The notes under the pieces were generated by a model, which saw only the letters and a list, made by a program, of their open reading frames with translations, had not been told where the DNA came from and did not search any database. A program made the position numbers and the translations under genes. From assembly GCA_963698715.1 (NCBI GenBank), contig CAVORW010000003.1, positions 620,001-684,000 on the forward strand: DNA of 64,000 nt, read 5' to 3'. This DNA is from CAWHJB01 sp963698715 (GTDB lineage: Bacteria; Chloroflexota; Anaerolineae; Anaerolineales; UBA4823). How positions within the stretch are numbered: position 1 is the stretch's first letter; every line of letters begins with the position of its first letter. Positions 16,763 to 25,281 of this stretch are shown piece after piece.

Positions 16763-16795
16763 CGGCTGGTCGTTGACTCACTTGAATATGGCCAT
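16620..16795 (+). ncRNA. Predicted omega/reRNA region of TnpB
   Basis: By analogy with ISDra2, the TnpB guide RNA comprises the last 100-150 nt of the element, including the 3' end of tnpB and the hairpin at 16750-16769, followed by guide bases from the flank beginning at 16778 (TCACTTGAATATGGCC). The 5' end is not visible from sequence, and the extent given is approximate. This is inferred from family knowledge only. Confidence 0.45.
16750..16769 (+). repeat. Right-end hairpin of the IS200/IS605 element
   Basis: CCAGCCGC, loop TTTA, GCGGCTGG: eight perfect base pairs, 8 nt before the inferred right end TTGAC. Confidence 0.75.
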
Positions 16796-17734
16796 CGGAA
16801 CCGGTTGTCACACCGCTGGCAGCCGGGTTGAGGTGGTCGCTGTTGGGGACCCGCCCGACCCCCAGCAGCAGATGCGAGCCGGCCAGCGTGCGGGTTTGCC
16901 CACCGGCTTGAACTTGCAGCTGGATGGAGCCAGGTTGAGCGCGCTCAACCTGGCTGGCCTCGGTCGAGAGCAAGATTTCGAGGCCGTCTTCCTGCAGAAT
17001 ATCGAGTACGGCTTGCGCGATGTCTTCGTCCTCGCGCGGTAAAAGCTGGCCTCCCCGCTGGATGATGGTGACTCGACTGCCGAAGCGGCGGAACATCTGC
17101 CCGAATTCCAGGCCGATATAACCGCCGCCCAGAACCAGTAGGTGTTCGGGAGTCTCGTCCAACTCCATGATGGAGGTTGAGTCCAGGTATTCGACAGCCT
17201 CCAGCCCGTCCAGGTCGGGCAGCCGGGGCCGGGCGCCGGTATTGATGATGCTTGTTTCTGCCTGGAGCTGGCGCTTTGCCTGTGCTTCGTTCAGGCTGAC
17301 CGTAATTTGTTTGCTCCCGCTGAAATGGGCCAGGCCTCGAATCAGCTCGACAGGGCTGTTCTCGATCCGCCGCAAGCTGCCATTGCGAAAATCTGCGACA
17401 ATATCCGTTTTCCGCTGGCGAACTCGCCGCTGGTCAACTGTGATCGGCCCGGTATGCACGCCGAAATCTCGTGCGCGGCGGGCCTGGAATGCGCTCTCGG
17501 CGCTGGCTACCATGACTTTGGTAGGGGTACAGCCCCAGTTTATGCAGGTGCCTCCCATGTATTTGTGCTCAATCAGGGCGGTTTTTCTCCCGGCGCTGGC
17601 CATGGCAGTGGCTAATGGCCCGCCGGCCTGTCCGGCCCCGATCACGATAGCATCAAAAGTCTCCATCTTGTTGCCTTCAGGCAGTATTCAAATGCCCCGT
17701 TTTCCAAAGTTGGGCTGGAAACCAGCTCAAACCA

Positions 17735-17781
17735 AAATCCGGAGCATAATTATCCGTATTTTATTATACCAATCCGGATTT
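17735..17781. repeat. Inverted repeat between divergent genes
   Basis: AAATCCGGA (17735-17743) and TCCGGATTT (17773-17781) flank an AT-rich 29-bp stretch containing -10-like sequences on both strands. It lies between the start of the split oxidoreductase gene and the membrane-protein gene, a place suited to a shared operator. Confidence 0.4.
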
Positions 17782-17921
17782 GAGTGAGATTTCCATACAA
17801 CCTCCCCGGTATCTCCATAGTTTCTCCACAAGATTTTGAGATGATAGCAATAACGTTGATTGAGTATGCCTGATTGGTTCAGAGCTGCTCTTTTCTTACC
17901 AATCTCAACCGGAGGTTTAAA

Positions 17922-18383
17922 ATGTTTCGTAGAGGTTTGTTTGTTCGTTTGATGGGTTTTTTGGTGATAATAGCCTTGCTGGTGGCAGGCGGCTCGCTGA
18001 TCTTCCGGTCCGGATACAGCCAGGGACTTGTGGCTGGCGGCCTGGCGGACGGGGCGGAAGGCGGCCTGGAGCTGTATCGCGGCATGCCATACGGTGTGGC
18101 GCCTTATTACTGGTATGGACCCAGGTTTGGGTTTTCCCTGTTCGGGCCGTTCCTGGGGCTGCTGTTCTTCGGAGGGCTGATCTTCCTGTTTTTTGGTCTG
18201 TTCCGCCGTCCATTTCGCCGCTTTCATGGGAATGCTGGCCGCTGGCAAGGGCAGGACGGGTCGGATTGGAAACCGGAAGCCTGGGAAGAGCATATGCAAG
18301 CCTGGCATAAATCTCACGGATCTGCTGCGGACGAGACTGGCCCTGCCCCAGGCAAAGAATCCAGTCAAGACCCAGTCGAATAA
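17922..18383 (+). CDS. Small membrane protein, first gene of a two-component locus
   Basis: A 153-residue protein with two hydrophobic segments, about residues 8-26 and 73-97, separated by a Gly/Tyr-rich loop containing YYWYGPRFGF. The tail is hydrophilic and rich in Trp, His and acidic residues. The ATG at 17922 is preferred over one at 17874 because CGGAGG lies just before it. It lies 176 bp upstream of an OmpR-type regulator on the same strand. Small membrane proteins with this Trp-Tyr-Gly-Pro loop are often found beside such two-component genes in Chloroflexota. It may be a sensor accessory or a stress protein; function is not known. Confidence 0.7.
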   Translation: MFRRGLFVRLMGFLVIIALLVAGGSLIFRSGYSQGLVAGGLADGAEGGLELYRGMPYGVAPYYWYGPRFGFSLFGPFLGLLFFGGLIFLFFGLFRRPFRRFHGNAGRWQGQDGSDWKPEAWEEHMQAWHKSHGSAADETGPAPGKESSQDPVE

Positions 18384-18559
18384 GACCCGCTCTGCAAGTC
18401 TGGATTGCTGAAGATCCTAAACTGGTGTGAATGTGGTAAGGTAATATTTGGGTGATCATCCATATATTGCCTTACCACTTGTTATCCCACCTGTCTGAGA
18501 TTCTAAATCAACCCAATATTCGGATACCGCTTTTTGTGCAGGTATGGTAAAAATCTTGT

Positions 18560-19270
18560 ATGGCCTTAACACACACTCAAACAGTCCTCATCGTCGATGA
18601 CGAACCGAAAATCGTCCGTCTGGCGCGCGACTTCCTGGAGAAAAATGGTTTCCGGGTCCTGACTGCCGGGGATGGACATACCGCCCTGGCGGTTGCCCGG
18701 CGCGATAAGCCCGACTTGATCGTGCTCGACCTCATGCTGCCGGGAATGGACGGCCTGGATGTTTGCCGGGCGCTGCGGCGCGAATCGGATGTGCCCATCA
18801 TCATGCTGACTGCTAGGGTGGAAGAAGCCGATCAGTTGATCGGTTTGGAACTTGGAGCGGACGATTACATCAGCAAGCCATTTTCACCTCGAGCCCTGGT
18901 CGCGCGAGTTCGGGCCGTGCTGCGCAGGGTTCGAGGCGGTGTGCGCCAGCCGGACGTCCTCCGCATCGGCGAGCTGATGATTGATATGAAAGGCCATCGG
19001 GTCAGCCTGGCTGGAAACGTGCTCCACCTCACGCCGAATGAGTTCAGACTGCTGGCTGTTTTGGCGAGGCATGCCGGGCAAATCCTCAGCCGGGCGCAGC
19101 TGATTGAAGAAATCCATGGAGTAGTCTACGATGGAGTGGATCGCAGCATTGATTCGCATATTAAAAACCTGCGCCGCAAGCTGGAGAAGGATCCTGCCAA
19201 CCCCAGGTATATTCTGACAGCCTACGGGATTGGCTACCAGTTTCGAGAGCCACCGGATCTGGTGGATTAA
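18560..19270 (+). CDS. OmpR/PhoB-family response regulator
   Basis: A 236-residue regulator. The receiver domain (8-125) has the acidic pocket Asp13-Asp14 and the phosphoacceptor Asp57 (IVLDLMLPG), with Lys in ISKPFSP. The C-terminal winged helix (about 135-230) contains LTPNEFRLLAVLARHAGQ and DSHIKNLRRKLE. A -10-like TATGGT lies 11 nt before the ATG and there is no ribosome-binding site, suggesting a leaderless mRNA. The matching kinase gene is at 20729, but an insertion sequence now lies between them. Confidence 0.92.
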   Translation: MALTHTQTVLIVDDEPKIVRLARDFLEKNGFRVLTAGDGHTALAVARRDKPDLIVLDLMLPGMDGLDVCRALRRESDVPIIMLTARVEEADQLIGLELGADDYISKPFSPRALVARVRAVLRRVRGGVRQPDVLRIGELMIDMKGHRVSLAGNVLHLTPNEFRLLAVLARHAGQILSRAQLIEEIHGVVYDGVDRSIDSHIKNLRRKLEKDPANPRYILTAYGIGYQFREPPDLVD

Positions 19271-19320
19271 TCGTTAAACCATGGCATCTGTATGGAAACT
19301 CAAGATACCCTTATGCTTTC

Positions 19321-20671
19321 CTTAGGAATGAGAATTAAATAACTGTCCGGTGACAATTCGTCCTTGCAATAAATAGCTCAAAGGGATAAGCTTCTCGTGA
19401 ACAGACAAATCTATGTGCTTTTTATGATGGAGAATGATGCAGCCCTACAGTCCTGAAATTGAACAAGCGATGAAGAAATATTACGCCACGCTTTCCGAAA
19501 AAGATCGGCGGCGATACGCTGCGATTGAGGCGTTGAAACTGGGGCATGGCGGACAGAGTTACATAGCCGAGTTGTTGGGATGCAGTGAGAAGACGGTAAG
19601 CCGAGGTCTGGTTGAACTGGAAGCAATGCCGGAACGACCCGAGTACGAAGCTTCTCAGCGCAAGGCAGGCGGGGGACGCCATGGTTATGAACAAAGCCAT
19701 CCGGACATCGATGCTCAATTTCTGGAGGTTCTCAAAGAGCATACCGCTGGCGATCCGATGGACGATCAGGTGATCTGGACGGACTTGACCCCGCACGAAA
19801 TTGCGGGGTTGATGGAGAAGCATCATCGCGTGCGGGTGAGCAAGACGGTGGTGCGCAAATTGCTGCGCAAGCACAATTATCGGCGGCGCAAAGCGCAGAA
19901 GAAGCAAACGCTGAAGTCTGTTGAGCACCGAAACGATCAATTTGCCAAAATAGCTGAGTTCAAAGCTGAATTTCAGGCGGCTGGCAACCCGATCATCAGC
20001 TTCGACACCAAGAAAAAAGAGTATATTGGCAACTTCTACCGCGACGGTCATTTATATACCTTGCAAGAACTGCATACCTACGACCACGACTTCAACAGTG
20101 ATGCCCAAGGGATCATCATTCCGCATGGGATTTACGACTTGCAGCGCAACATCGGTTATCTGCATTTAGGCACCAGCAAGGATACCAGCCAGTTCGCCTG
20201 CGATTGTATCCGTGCTTGGTGGGTTCAACACGGGCGGGCGGCTTATCCCCAGGCAACGGCCATCTTGGGATTGTGTGATGGGGGTGGCAGTAACAACACC
20301 CACCATTACATCTTCAAAGAAGACCTCCAAAAACTGGTCGATGAGCTTGGGATCGAAATCCGCATTGCTCATTATCCGCCTTATTGCTCCAAGTACAATC
20401 CGATTGAGCACCGTTTGTTTCCGCACGTGACCCGCGCCTGCCAAGGCGTGATCTTTACCAGCATCGCGCTGGTCAAGAAACTGATGGAAAAGACCCATAC
20501 CAGCAAAGGCTTGCAGGTCGTGGTTGATATCATCGAGCAGGTTTATCAAACTGGACGCAAAGTCGCAGATGACTTCAAAGAAAACATGCGCATCGTTTTT
20601 GACACCGTTCTGCCTCGTTGGAACTATCGTGCCCTTCCAATTCAGACTTTTATTTAATCCGCATTCCTTAG
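19321..20671 (+). mobile_element. ISAzo13-type insertion sequence, about 1.35 kb
   Basis: The ends are imperfect inverted repeats. The left end, CTTAGGAATG then AGAATTAAATAA (19321-19342), matches the complement of 20671-20650 at 19 of 22 positions. The right repeat contains the transposase stop codon. A target duplication is not certain; TGCT occurs at 19314-19317 and 20672-20675, which would fit a 4-bp duplication if the left end is moved 3 bp. The element separates a response regulator gene from its kinase gene. Confidence 0.75.
19434..20657 (+). CDS. ISAzo13-family DDE transposase
   Basis: A 407-residue transposase that appears intact. The N-terminal part (about 15-80) is a helix-turn-helix (IAELLGCSEKTVSRGL). 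The catalytic core shows the DDE order: Asp in ISFDTKKKEY, Asp in LGLCDGGGSNN, and Glu in KYNPIEHRLFPH. These signatures match the ISAzo13/IS-NCY rhodopirellula-type transposases. The frame is uninterrupted and both ends of the element are present, so the element could be active. The start is taken as ATG 19434; ATG 19437 is equally possible. Confidence 0.88.
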   Translation: MMQPYSPEIEQAMKKYYATLSEKDRRRYAAIEALKLGHGGQSYIAELLGCSEKTVSRGLVELEAMPERPEYEASQRKAGGGRHGYEQSHPDIDAQFLEVLKEHTAGDPMDDQVIWTDLTPHEIAGLMEKHHRVRVSKTVVRKLLRKHNYRRRKAQKKQTLKSVEHRNDQFAKIAEFKAEFQAAGNPIISFDTKKKEYIGNFYRDGHLYTLQELHTYDHDFNSDAQGIIIPHGIYDLQRNIGYLHLGTSKDTSQFACDCIRAWWVQHGRAAYPQATAILGLCDGGGSNNTHHYIFKEDLQKLVDELGIEIRIAHYPPYCSKYNPIEHRLFPHVTRACQGVIFTSIALVKKLMEKTHTSKGLQVVVDIIEQVYQTGRKVADDFKENMRIVFDTVLPRWNYRALPIQTFI

Positions 20672-20728
20672 TGCTCAGTCAAGGTTAATTCCTATTGACC
20701 GACCACTTATAGTGAACAGCCACAAATC

Positions 20729-21862
20729 ATGGATAAAAATTGGCAAAAAAAATACTACGGCACCGCTGGACCCTTTGGTCGGTATCGGTCAGGTCACAGG
20801 CATCGCTTCCTGATCGGGCGGTTTATCGGCATCGGGCTGTTATTTGCACTCCTGCTGGCTTTATTGGGCGGTGGCATGACGCTGCTGCTGGTGAGCGTGG
20901 CGAGGCAGATGCAGCTCTCAGCCGTTGTAACCTGGGTGTTGGGCTGTACGATGCCGCTCCTGGCTGTGATCTTGATGGGAGCGGCCTGGCGGGCCTTCCG
21001 TTCAGTGGGTACGCCGCTGGCCAATATCATGGTAGCGGCAGACGCGCTGGCGGAAGGTGACCTGAGCGTGCGGGTGCCAGAATATGGACCGGGAGAATTC
21101 GGGCGTCTGGCGCGGTCTTTCAACCGGATGGCGGGCAAGCTGGAAATGGCTGAACAACAGCGTCGCAATCTGACGGCTGACGTTGCTCACGAGCTGCGAA
21201 CCCCGCTGCATATCCTGCAGGGCAACCTGGAAGGACTGCAAGACGGCGTATACGCGCCGGACCAGGAGCAGTTTGAGGGCATGTTGGAAGAGATCCACCT
21301 GCTGACTCGCCTGGTTGATGATCTGCAAACCCTATCTCTGGCGGAAGCCGGGCAGCTGCCGCTGCATCTGGGCCCAGTCCGAATTGATGAGCTGCTGGCG
21401 GATGTGGTCACCAGTTTCAGCGGGCAAGCCGAATCGGCCAATATCCGCTTGGCGGTAGAAGATCATCTTTCGCCGGGATTCACGATTGAGGCGGATGCAG
21501 ATCGCCTGAACCAGGTGCTCAGCAACCTGGTGGCCAATGGACTGCGCTATACCCCGAGCGGTGGGACGGTCCTGCTCAAGGCCAGCCCCCTGCCAGAAGG
21601 CGCGCGCCTGGTGGTGATAGACAGCGGGCAGGGAATATCGCCTGATGAGCTGCCGTTTGTGTTCGACCGGTTCTGGCGGGGGGATCGATCCCGGACTCGC
21701 ACAGGCAAGGCTGGCAGCGGCTTGGGGCTGGCGATTGCCCGCCAGCTTGTGCAGGCTCACTCAGGTACGATTGGGGTAGAAAGCCAGCCGGGGACAGGCA
21801 CAATTTTTACGATCGATTTATTCCGGTCCGGTGCACAGCATGAAGCAGGACTGTCGGCGTGA
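20729..21862 (+). CDS. Membrane sensor histidine kinase (HAMP-HisKA-HATPase)
   Basis: A 377-residue kinase. Two transmembrane helices (about 28-57 and 67-90) enclose only a very short outside loop, so it probably senses within the membrane or through the partner membrane protein. A HAMP domain covers about 90-142, the phosphorylated His154 sits in VAHELRTPLH, and the ATPase domain (about 250-370) has the N, G1 (DSGQGISP) and G2 (GSGLGLAIA) boxes. It should pair with the OmpR regulator at 18560. The insertion sequence just upstream has probably replaced its native transcription; TATAGT at 20708-20713 is a possible -10. Confidence 0.9.
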   Translation: MDKNWQKKYYGTAGPFGRYRSGHRHRFLIGRFIGIGLLFALLLALLGGGMTLLLVSVARQMQLSAVVTWVLGCTMPLLAVILMGAAWRAFRSVGTPLANIMVAADALAEGDLSVRVPEYGPGEFGRLARSFNRMAGKLEMAEQQRRNLTADVAHELRTPLHILQGNLEGLQDGVYAPDQEQFEGMLEEIHLLTRLVDDLQTLSLAEAGQLPLHLGPVRIDELLADVVTSFSGQAESANIRLAVEDHLSPGFTIEADADRLNQVLSNLVANGLRYTPSGGTVLLKASPLPEGARLVVIDSGQGISPDELPFVFDRFWRGDRSRTRTGKAGSGLGLAIARQLVQAHSGTIGVESQPGTGTIFTIDLFRSGAQHEAGLSA

Positions 21863-22017
21863 TACATTATTAATTTTCGATTGGCAGGTTTTCAAGCTCT
21901 ACCCATCTAAGGAAAGGTTCCGTCGCTTTTCAACGCGGGCAAAGTATACTTAATTCATCCCAGTCCAATCGCAGCAGCCGATTCTATCTGCAAGGAGAAG
22001 GAGAGATCCGCCACCCA

Positions 22018-25000
22018 ATGGCCGTTCAGGTTCTAATTTCTCCACCCGCAAGCGGAAAAACCCGGGCAGTCATCGATCAGGTGCTGGCCGTGTGCGCCAA
22101 ACAGCCTCTCGCGGCGGTGTGGGTCGTGCTGCCCGACCGGCTGCAGGCGGCCTACTTCCGACGGCGGCTGGCAGCAGCTGGTGGAGCAATTGGCGTGCAG
22201 GTGGGCACTTTCGGCAGTCTCTACCAGGAATTTCTGGAACGCTGCGGCCGCCCGGTAGCCGTTGCATCCGACCCAATTACTTACCGCCTGATCCAGGCTG
22301 CCATTGCAAATGTTTTCGCTGAAGGCGGTTTGGAATATTACCGGCAGCTGCGTGCCATGCCGGGCTTTGTTCTGTCTTTGCGAGAGCTGTTTGCTGAATT
22401 TAAGCGGGCCCTGGTGGATCCATTCAGCCTGATGGCTGCTGCACAAGATCGTGAATCAGCCTTCCAGGAGCTGGCAAAAATTTACGCCAGCTACCAGGCT
22501 GGGCTGCAGGCTTTAAATTGGGCGGACACGGAAGGGCTTAGCTGGCTGGCAGTTGAAGCGCTGGAGTTGGATCCCGCCCTGGGCAGCGACCTGCGCCTGC
22601 TCGTTGTCGATGGCTTTGACTCATTCACTGCTTCGCAGCTTCGGGCGCTGGAGCTGCTGGCTGGGCGAGCGGAATCGGTCACGATAACGCTGCCGGGCAG
22701 TTCGGACATGCGCCGGCCAGTGCACCGCCGTTTTGCACAGGCATTGACCGAGCTTCAGACCGTTCTAAAGCCGCAGGTTATTCCCGGCCAGTCAGGCTCG
22801 TTCTTGCCGCAGCCACTTGCCAGATTGGAGCAAGCCCTGTTTGAACCGGATGCTGTCCAGCTGAGTGAGGCTGGACAGATTGCGTTAATCGAAGCCCGCA
22901 GCCCGGCTGAAGAAGCGCGTGAGGTCCTGCGCTGGCTCAAAGCGCGCCTGATCCGAGATGGATTAAGGGCCAGCGAGTGCGCCCTGGTAGCGCCCAATAT
23001 AGAGACTTATCGGCCTTACTTGCGGATGGCAGCCAGCGAGTTTGGGCTACCGCTGCGTTTTACCCTCGAAGAACCTCTGACATTTGCGCCGCCTGTAGCC
23101 CTTTTGATTGATTTACTTGAGCTGCCCCTGCGCAATTACCCAAGGCGCTTACTTCTGGACACGCTGCGTTCTCCATATCTCAATTTAGGCTGGCTGGGCC
23201 TGAATTCGTTCCAGGTGGAAGCGCTCGACATCGCCAGTACAGTTGGACAGGTGCTGGAGGGCATGTCTCAGTGGTACGAGACGCTTGACGAACTGGCAGC
23301 AGCCCAACAGGTAGAACGCATTGAGCCGGAAGAAGCCGAAAGCAACCGTCCGGCCCTGCCGGTGGGTGCCCAGGCAGCCTGCCTGCGGGATAGCCTGATG
23401 GAGTTTGCGACCCGCCTGGCGCCTCCGCTGGACCAGCTCAGGATGCCGGATTGGGTGACCTGGCTGGAAGAACTGCTGGACGACCTGGGCTTTTTGCAAA
23501 ATGCTGAGCTAGAGCGGGATCAGGCAGCCCGGTTCAGCATTCAGGACACCTTGCAGGCGCTCGGCATGAGTGCGCTGATTGCCGGAAACCGCGACCTTGA
23601 TTATGGCTCGTTTGTAGCAGAACTCGAGGGAGCATTTCAAGGGGCACGGTATGGGTACTCGCCCGAGCAGGTCAGGCCATCCCGGCCTGAAATCGTGGTA
23701 CTCCGAATGCTCGAAGCGCGCGGGCTGCGCTTTAAGGCCGTGGCAATTCTGGGCCTGTCGGAGGGAGTCTATCCGCAGATCGAGCGGACCGATCCCTTTT
23801 TCAGCGAGGCAGACCGCCGCCGGTTTGGACTGGAACCGCGCCTGGACCGCCAGCAGGCCGGTGTTTTCTACCTGGCACTCACTCGTGCAGACCAATTTTT
23901 GTTATTAACCAGACCCTACCTGGCCGATGATGGCGAATCCTGGGAACCCTCGCCTTACTGGAGTGAAGTACGCAAACTGCTGCCTGATTCAGCTTACCAG
24001 ATGATCCGCCCGGACGACCGGCGTCCCCTGGAAGAAGCTGCTTCACCTCAGGAGCTCTTATTTTGGGCGGTTCAGGAAGTCGACCAGTTCGAACAAGGAT
24101 TGCCTGCCAGGTACCTCAGCCTGCAAGATCGCTGGCAGCAGCTGGGGCACGCTCGCACGGTTTTGCTGGCCCGCCTGAAGCGAGTTGTGGAGGGGCCATA
24201 TGAGGGCATGCCGCGTGAGCTGCGACCCGAACTCGGCGAGCAGTACGGAAGCCAGCATACCTGGAGCGCTTCCAGGCTGGAAACCTACGGCAGCTGCCCG
24301 TTCCGCTTTTATATCGAAGTAGTTTTGGGCTTGCAGCTCAGCCTGCCGCCCCAGCCCGGTCTGGATGCCGGCCAGCTTGGCTCTCTGCTGCATGCTGTCT
24401 TAGAGCACGCTTACCGTCAAGCCGCCGACCCGTCCGATCCAGCTTCGGTTCTTGCAGGATTAGATGCGATTGCTGCTCAAGTATTTCAGGAAGCTCCCAG
24501 CCAGCTTGGTTTTCGCCCATCTGTTCTGTGGGATGTCCAGCAGGAAAAATGGTTGGCGGACCTGAAGAATACTATTCTTCAAAACGCAGCATATGATCCA
24601 AGCTGGACACCGCAAGCCTACGAAGTACGTTTTGGGCTGGATGACCAGCCAACCCTGGAGCTCCACAGCGATACTGGACCCGTGCAGCACCGTGGTGTCA
24701 TCGACCGGATCGACCGCAATCCTGGCGGCGGCCTGCGGGTGGTAGATTATAAAACCGGGGGCAGCCATCTGACCCCATCTGATTTGATCGATGGCTTCCG
24801 GCTGCAACTGCCCATCTATGCCCTGGCTGCCGAGCGGGCGTTGCACCTGGGCATGGTTTCGGAAGGTCTCTATTGGAAGATCCTGAAGGCTGAACCGGGT
24901 TCACTAAAACTGGCCGCTTTCGAATTTGATGATGCTTACAGCGGTGTGAAAGGAGCCTGCGAGCTGGCTGAAGAGCATATTGGCAGATATGTGACCGGCA

Positions 25001-25101
25001 TCCGCCAGGCAGAGTTTCCTCCAGTTGCGCCCAAGGGCGGCTGCCCCAGCTATTGCGCCGCTGCAGCCTGGTGCTGGCGCTATTCCCCGGTCCCATTTTA
25101 G
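22018..25101 (+). CDS. addB: AddB-like subunit of the AddAB helicase-nuclease (PD-(D/E)XK nuclease)
   Basis: A 1,027-residue protein. The N-terminus has a Walker A motif SPPASGKT (8-15), kept in AddB although its helicase core is otherwise inactive. The C-terminal RecB-like nuclease has GVIDRID and the catalytic Asp910-x-Lys912 (VVDYKTGG). Four cysteines, Cys760 in YGSCPFRFY and Cys1009, Cys1013 and Cys1019 near the end, are placed like the iron-sulfur staple of AddB. The first spacing is CX3C where B. subtilis AddB has CX2C. AddAB resects double-strand breaks for RecA loading. addA follows 180 bp downstream, with a dead SDR fragment in between. Confidence 0.85.
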   Translation: MAVQVLISPPASGKTRAVIDQVLAVCAKQPLAAVWVVLPDRLQAAYFRRRLAAAGGAIGVQVGTFGSLYQEFLERCGRPVAVASDPITYRLIQAAIANVFAEGGLEYYRQLRAMPGFVLSLRELFAEFKRALVDPFSLMAAAQDRESAFQELAKIYASYQAGLQALNWADTEGLSWLAVEALELDPALGSDLRLLVVDGFDSFTASQLRALELLAGRAESVTITLPGSSDMRRPVHRRFAQALTELQTVLKPQVIPGQSGSFLPQPLARLEQALFEPDAVQLSEAGQIALIEARSPAEEAREVLRWLKARLIRDGLRASECALVAPNIETYRPYLRMAASEFGLPLRFTLEEPLTFAPPVALLIDLLELPLRNYPRRLLLDTLRSPYLNLGWLGLNSFQVEALDIASTVGQVLEGMSQWYETLDELAAAQQVERIEPEEAESNRPALPVGAQAACLRDSLMEFATRLAPPLDQLRMPDWVTWLEELLDDLGFLQNAELERDQAARFSIQDTLQALGMSALIAGNRDLDYGSFVAELEGAFQGARYGYSPEQVRPSRPEIVVLRMLEARGLRFKAVAILGLSEGVYPQIERTDPFFSEADRRRFGLEPRLDRQQAGVFYLALTRADQFLLLTRPYLADDGESWEPSPYWSEVRKLLPDSAYQMIRPDDRRPLEEAASPQELLFWAVQEVDQFEQGLPARYLSLQDRWQQLGHARTVLLARLKRVVEGPYEGMPRELRPELGEQYGSQHTWSASRLETYGSCPFRFYIEVVLGLQLSLPPQPGLDAGQLGSLLHAVLEHAYRQAADPSDPASVLAGLDAIAAQVFQEAPSQLGFRPSVLWDVQQEKWLADLKNTILQNAAYDPSWTPQAYEVRFGLDDQPTLELHSDTGPVQHRGVIDRIDRNPGGGLRVVDYKTGGSHLTPSDLIDGFRLQLPIYALAAERALHLGMVSEGLYWKILKAEPGSLKLAAFEFDDAYSGVKGACELAEEHIGRYVTGIRQAEFPPVAPKGGCPSYCAAAAWCWRYSPVPF

Positions 25102-25116
25102 CTAATTGAGGGGAGT

Positions 25117-25254
25117 TTACAGGTTGTGGATGGAAAACCGCTGGGTGAAGGTCCGAGCCAGGCAGGAGCGGTCATGACTGCTGAGGCTTATGCTCAGTTG
25201 ATAATAAAGGCTGCCGCCAGCTGGAGGCGCGATGCACGCGACCGGGGAATCTAG
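25117..25254 (+). pseudogene. C-terminal fragment of a short-chain dehydrogenase between addB and addA
   Basis: In the frame ending at TAG 25252-25254 the sequence reads VVDGKPLGEGPSQAGAVMTA and then EAYAQLIIKAAASWRRD. Classical SDR proteins have this region near the C-terminus (DGKPLG..PMQ...MSAEECAR.I..A...R.R). No Rossmann domain, start codon or ribosome-binding site is present. It begins just after the addB stop codon, so the junction may mark a past deletion that joined an SDR tail to addB. Confidence 0.5.
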
Positions 25255-25281
25255 AGTGCTCTCGAGAGAGGAGAAAGTCTG

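Larger units (their letters stand above)
15102..16777 (+). mobile_element. IS200/IS605-family element (tnpA pseudogene plus tnpB), 1,676 bp
   Basis: The ends are set by restoring the broken host gene in frame. The left end starts AATTCTTGG and holds a subterminal hairpin with a bulged T (15120-15140), nested in GGCGGC (15109-15114) and GCCGCC (15146-15151). The right end has an 8-bp hairpin with loop TTTA (16750-16769) and finishes in TTGAC (16773-16777), the same right cleavage sequence as ISDra2. There are no terminal inverted repeats or target duplication, as expected for HUH single-strand transposition. Both genes point the same way. It lies in an oxidoreductase gene of opposite direction. 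Confidence 0.88.
14605..17666 (-). pseudogene. Mercuric-reductase-like FAD/NAD(P) disulfide oxidoreductase gene split by an insertion sequence
   Basis: The N-terminal part (16778-17666) has the FAD turn GAGQAGG, the redox-active GGTCINWGC (Cys41/Cys46) and the NAD turn GGGYIGLEFG. The C-terminal part (14605-15101) continues with EYLETNVTGIYAVGD and the dimer domain. Between them sits a complete IS200/IS605 element at 15102-16777. Removing it rejoins 889 and 497 bases into a 1,386-base frame of 461 codons plus stop, and restores a Val-Asn-Glu-Tyr-Leu junction typical of the family. GAAGG precedes the ATG at 17666. The family belongs to the dihydrolipoamide/mercuric reductase group, often called SidA/MerA-like; true MerA also needs a C-terminal Cys pair, which is not seen. 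As it stands the protein is truncated. Confidence 0.9.
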
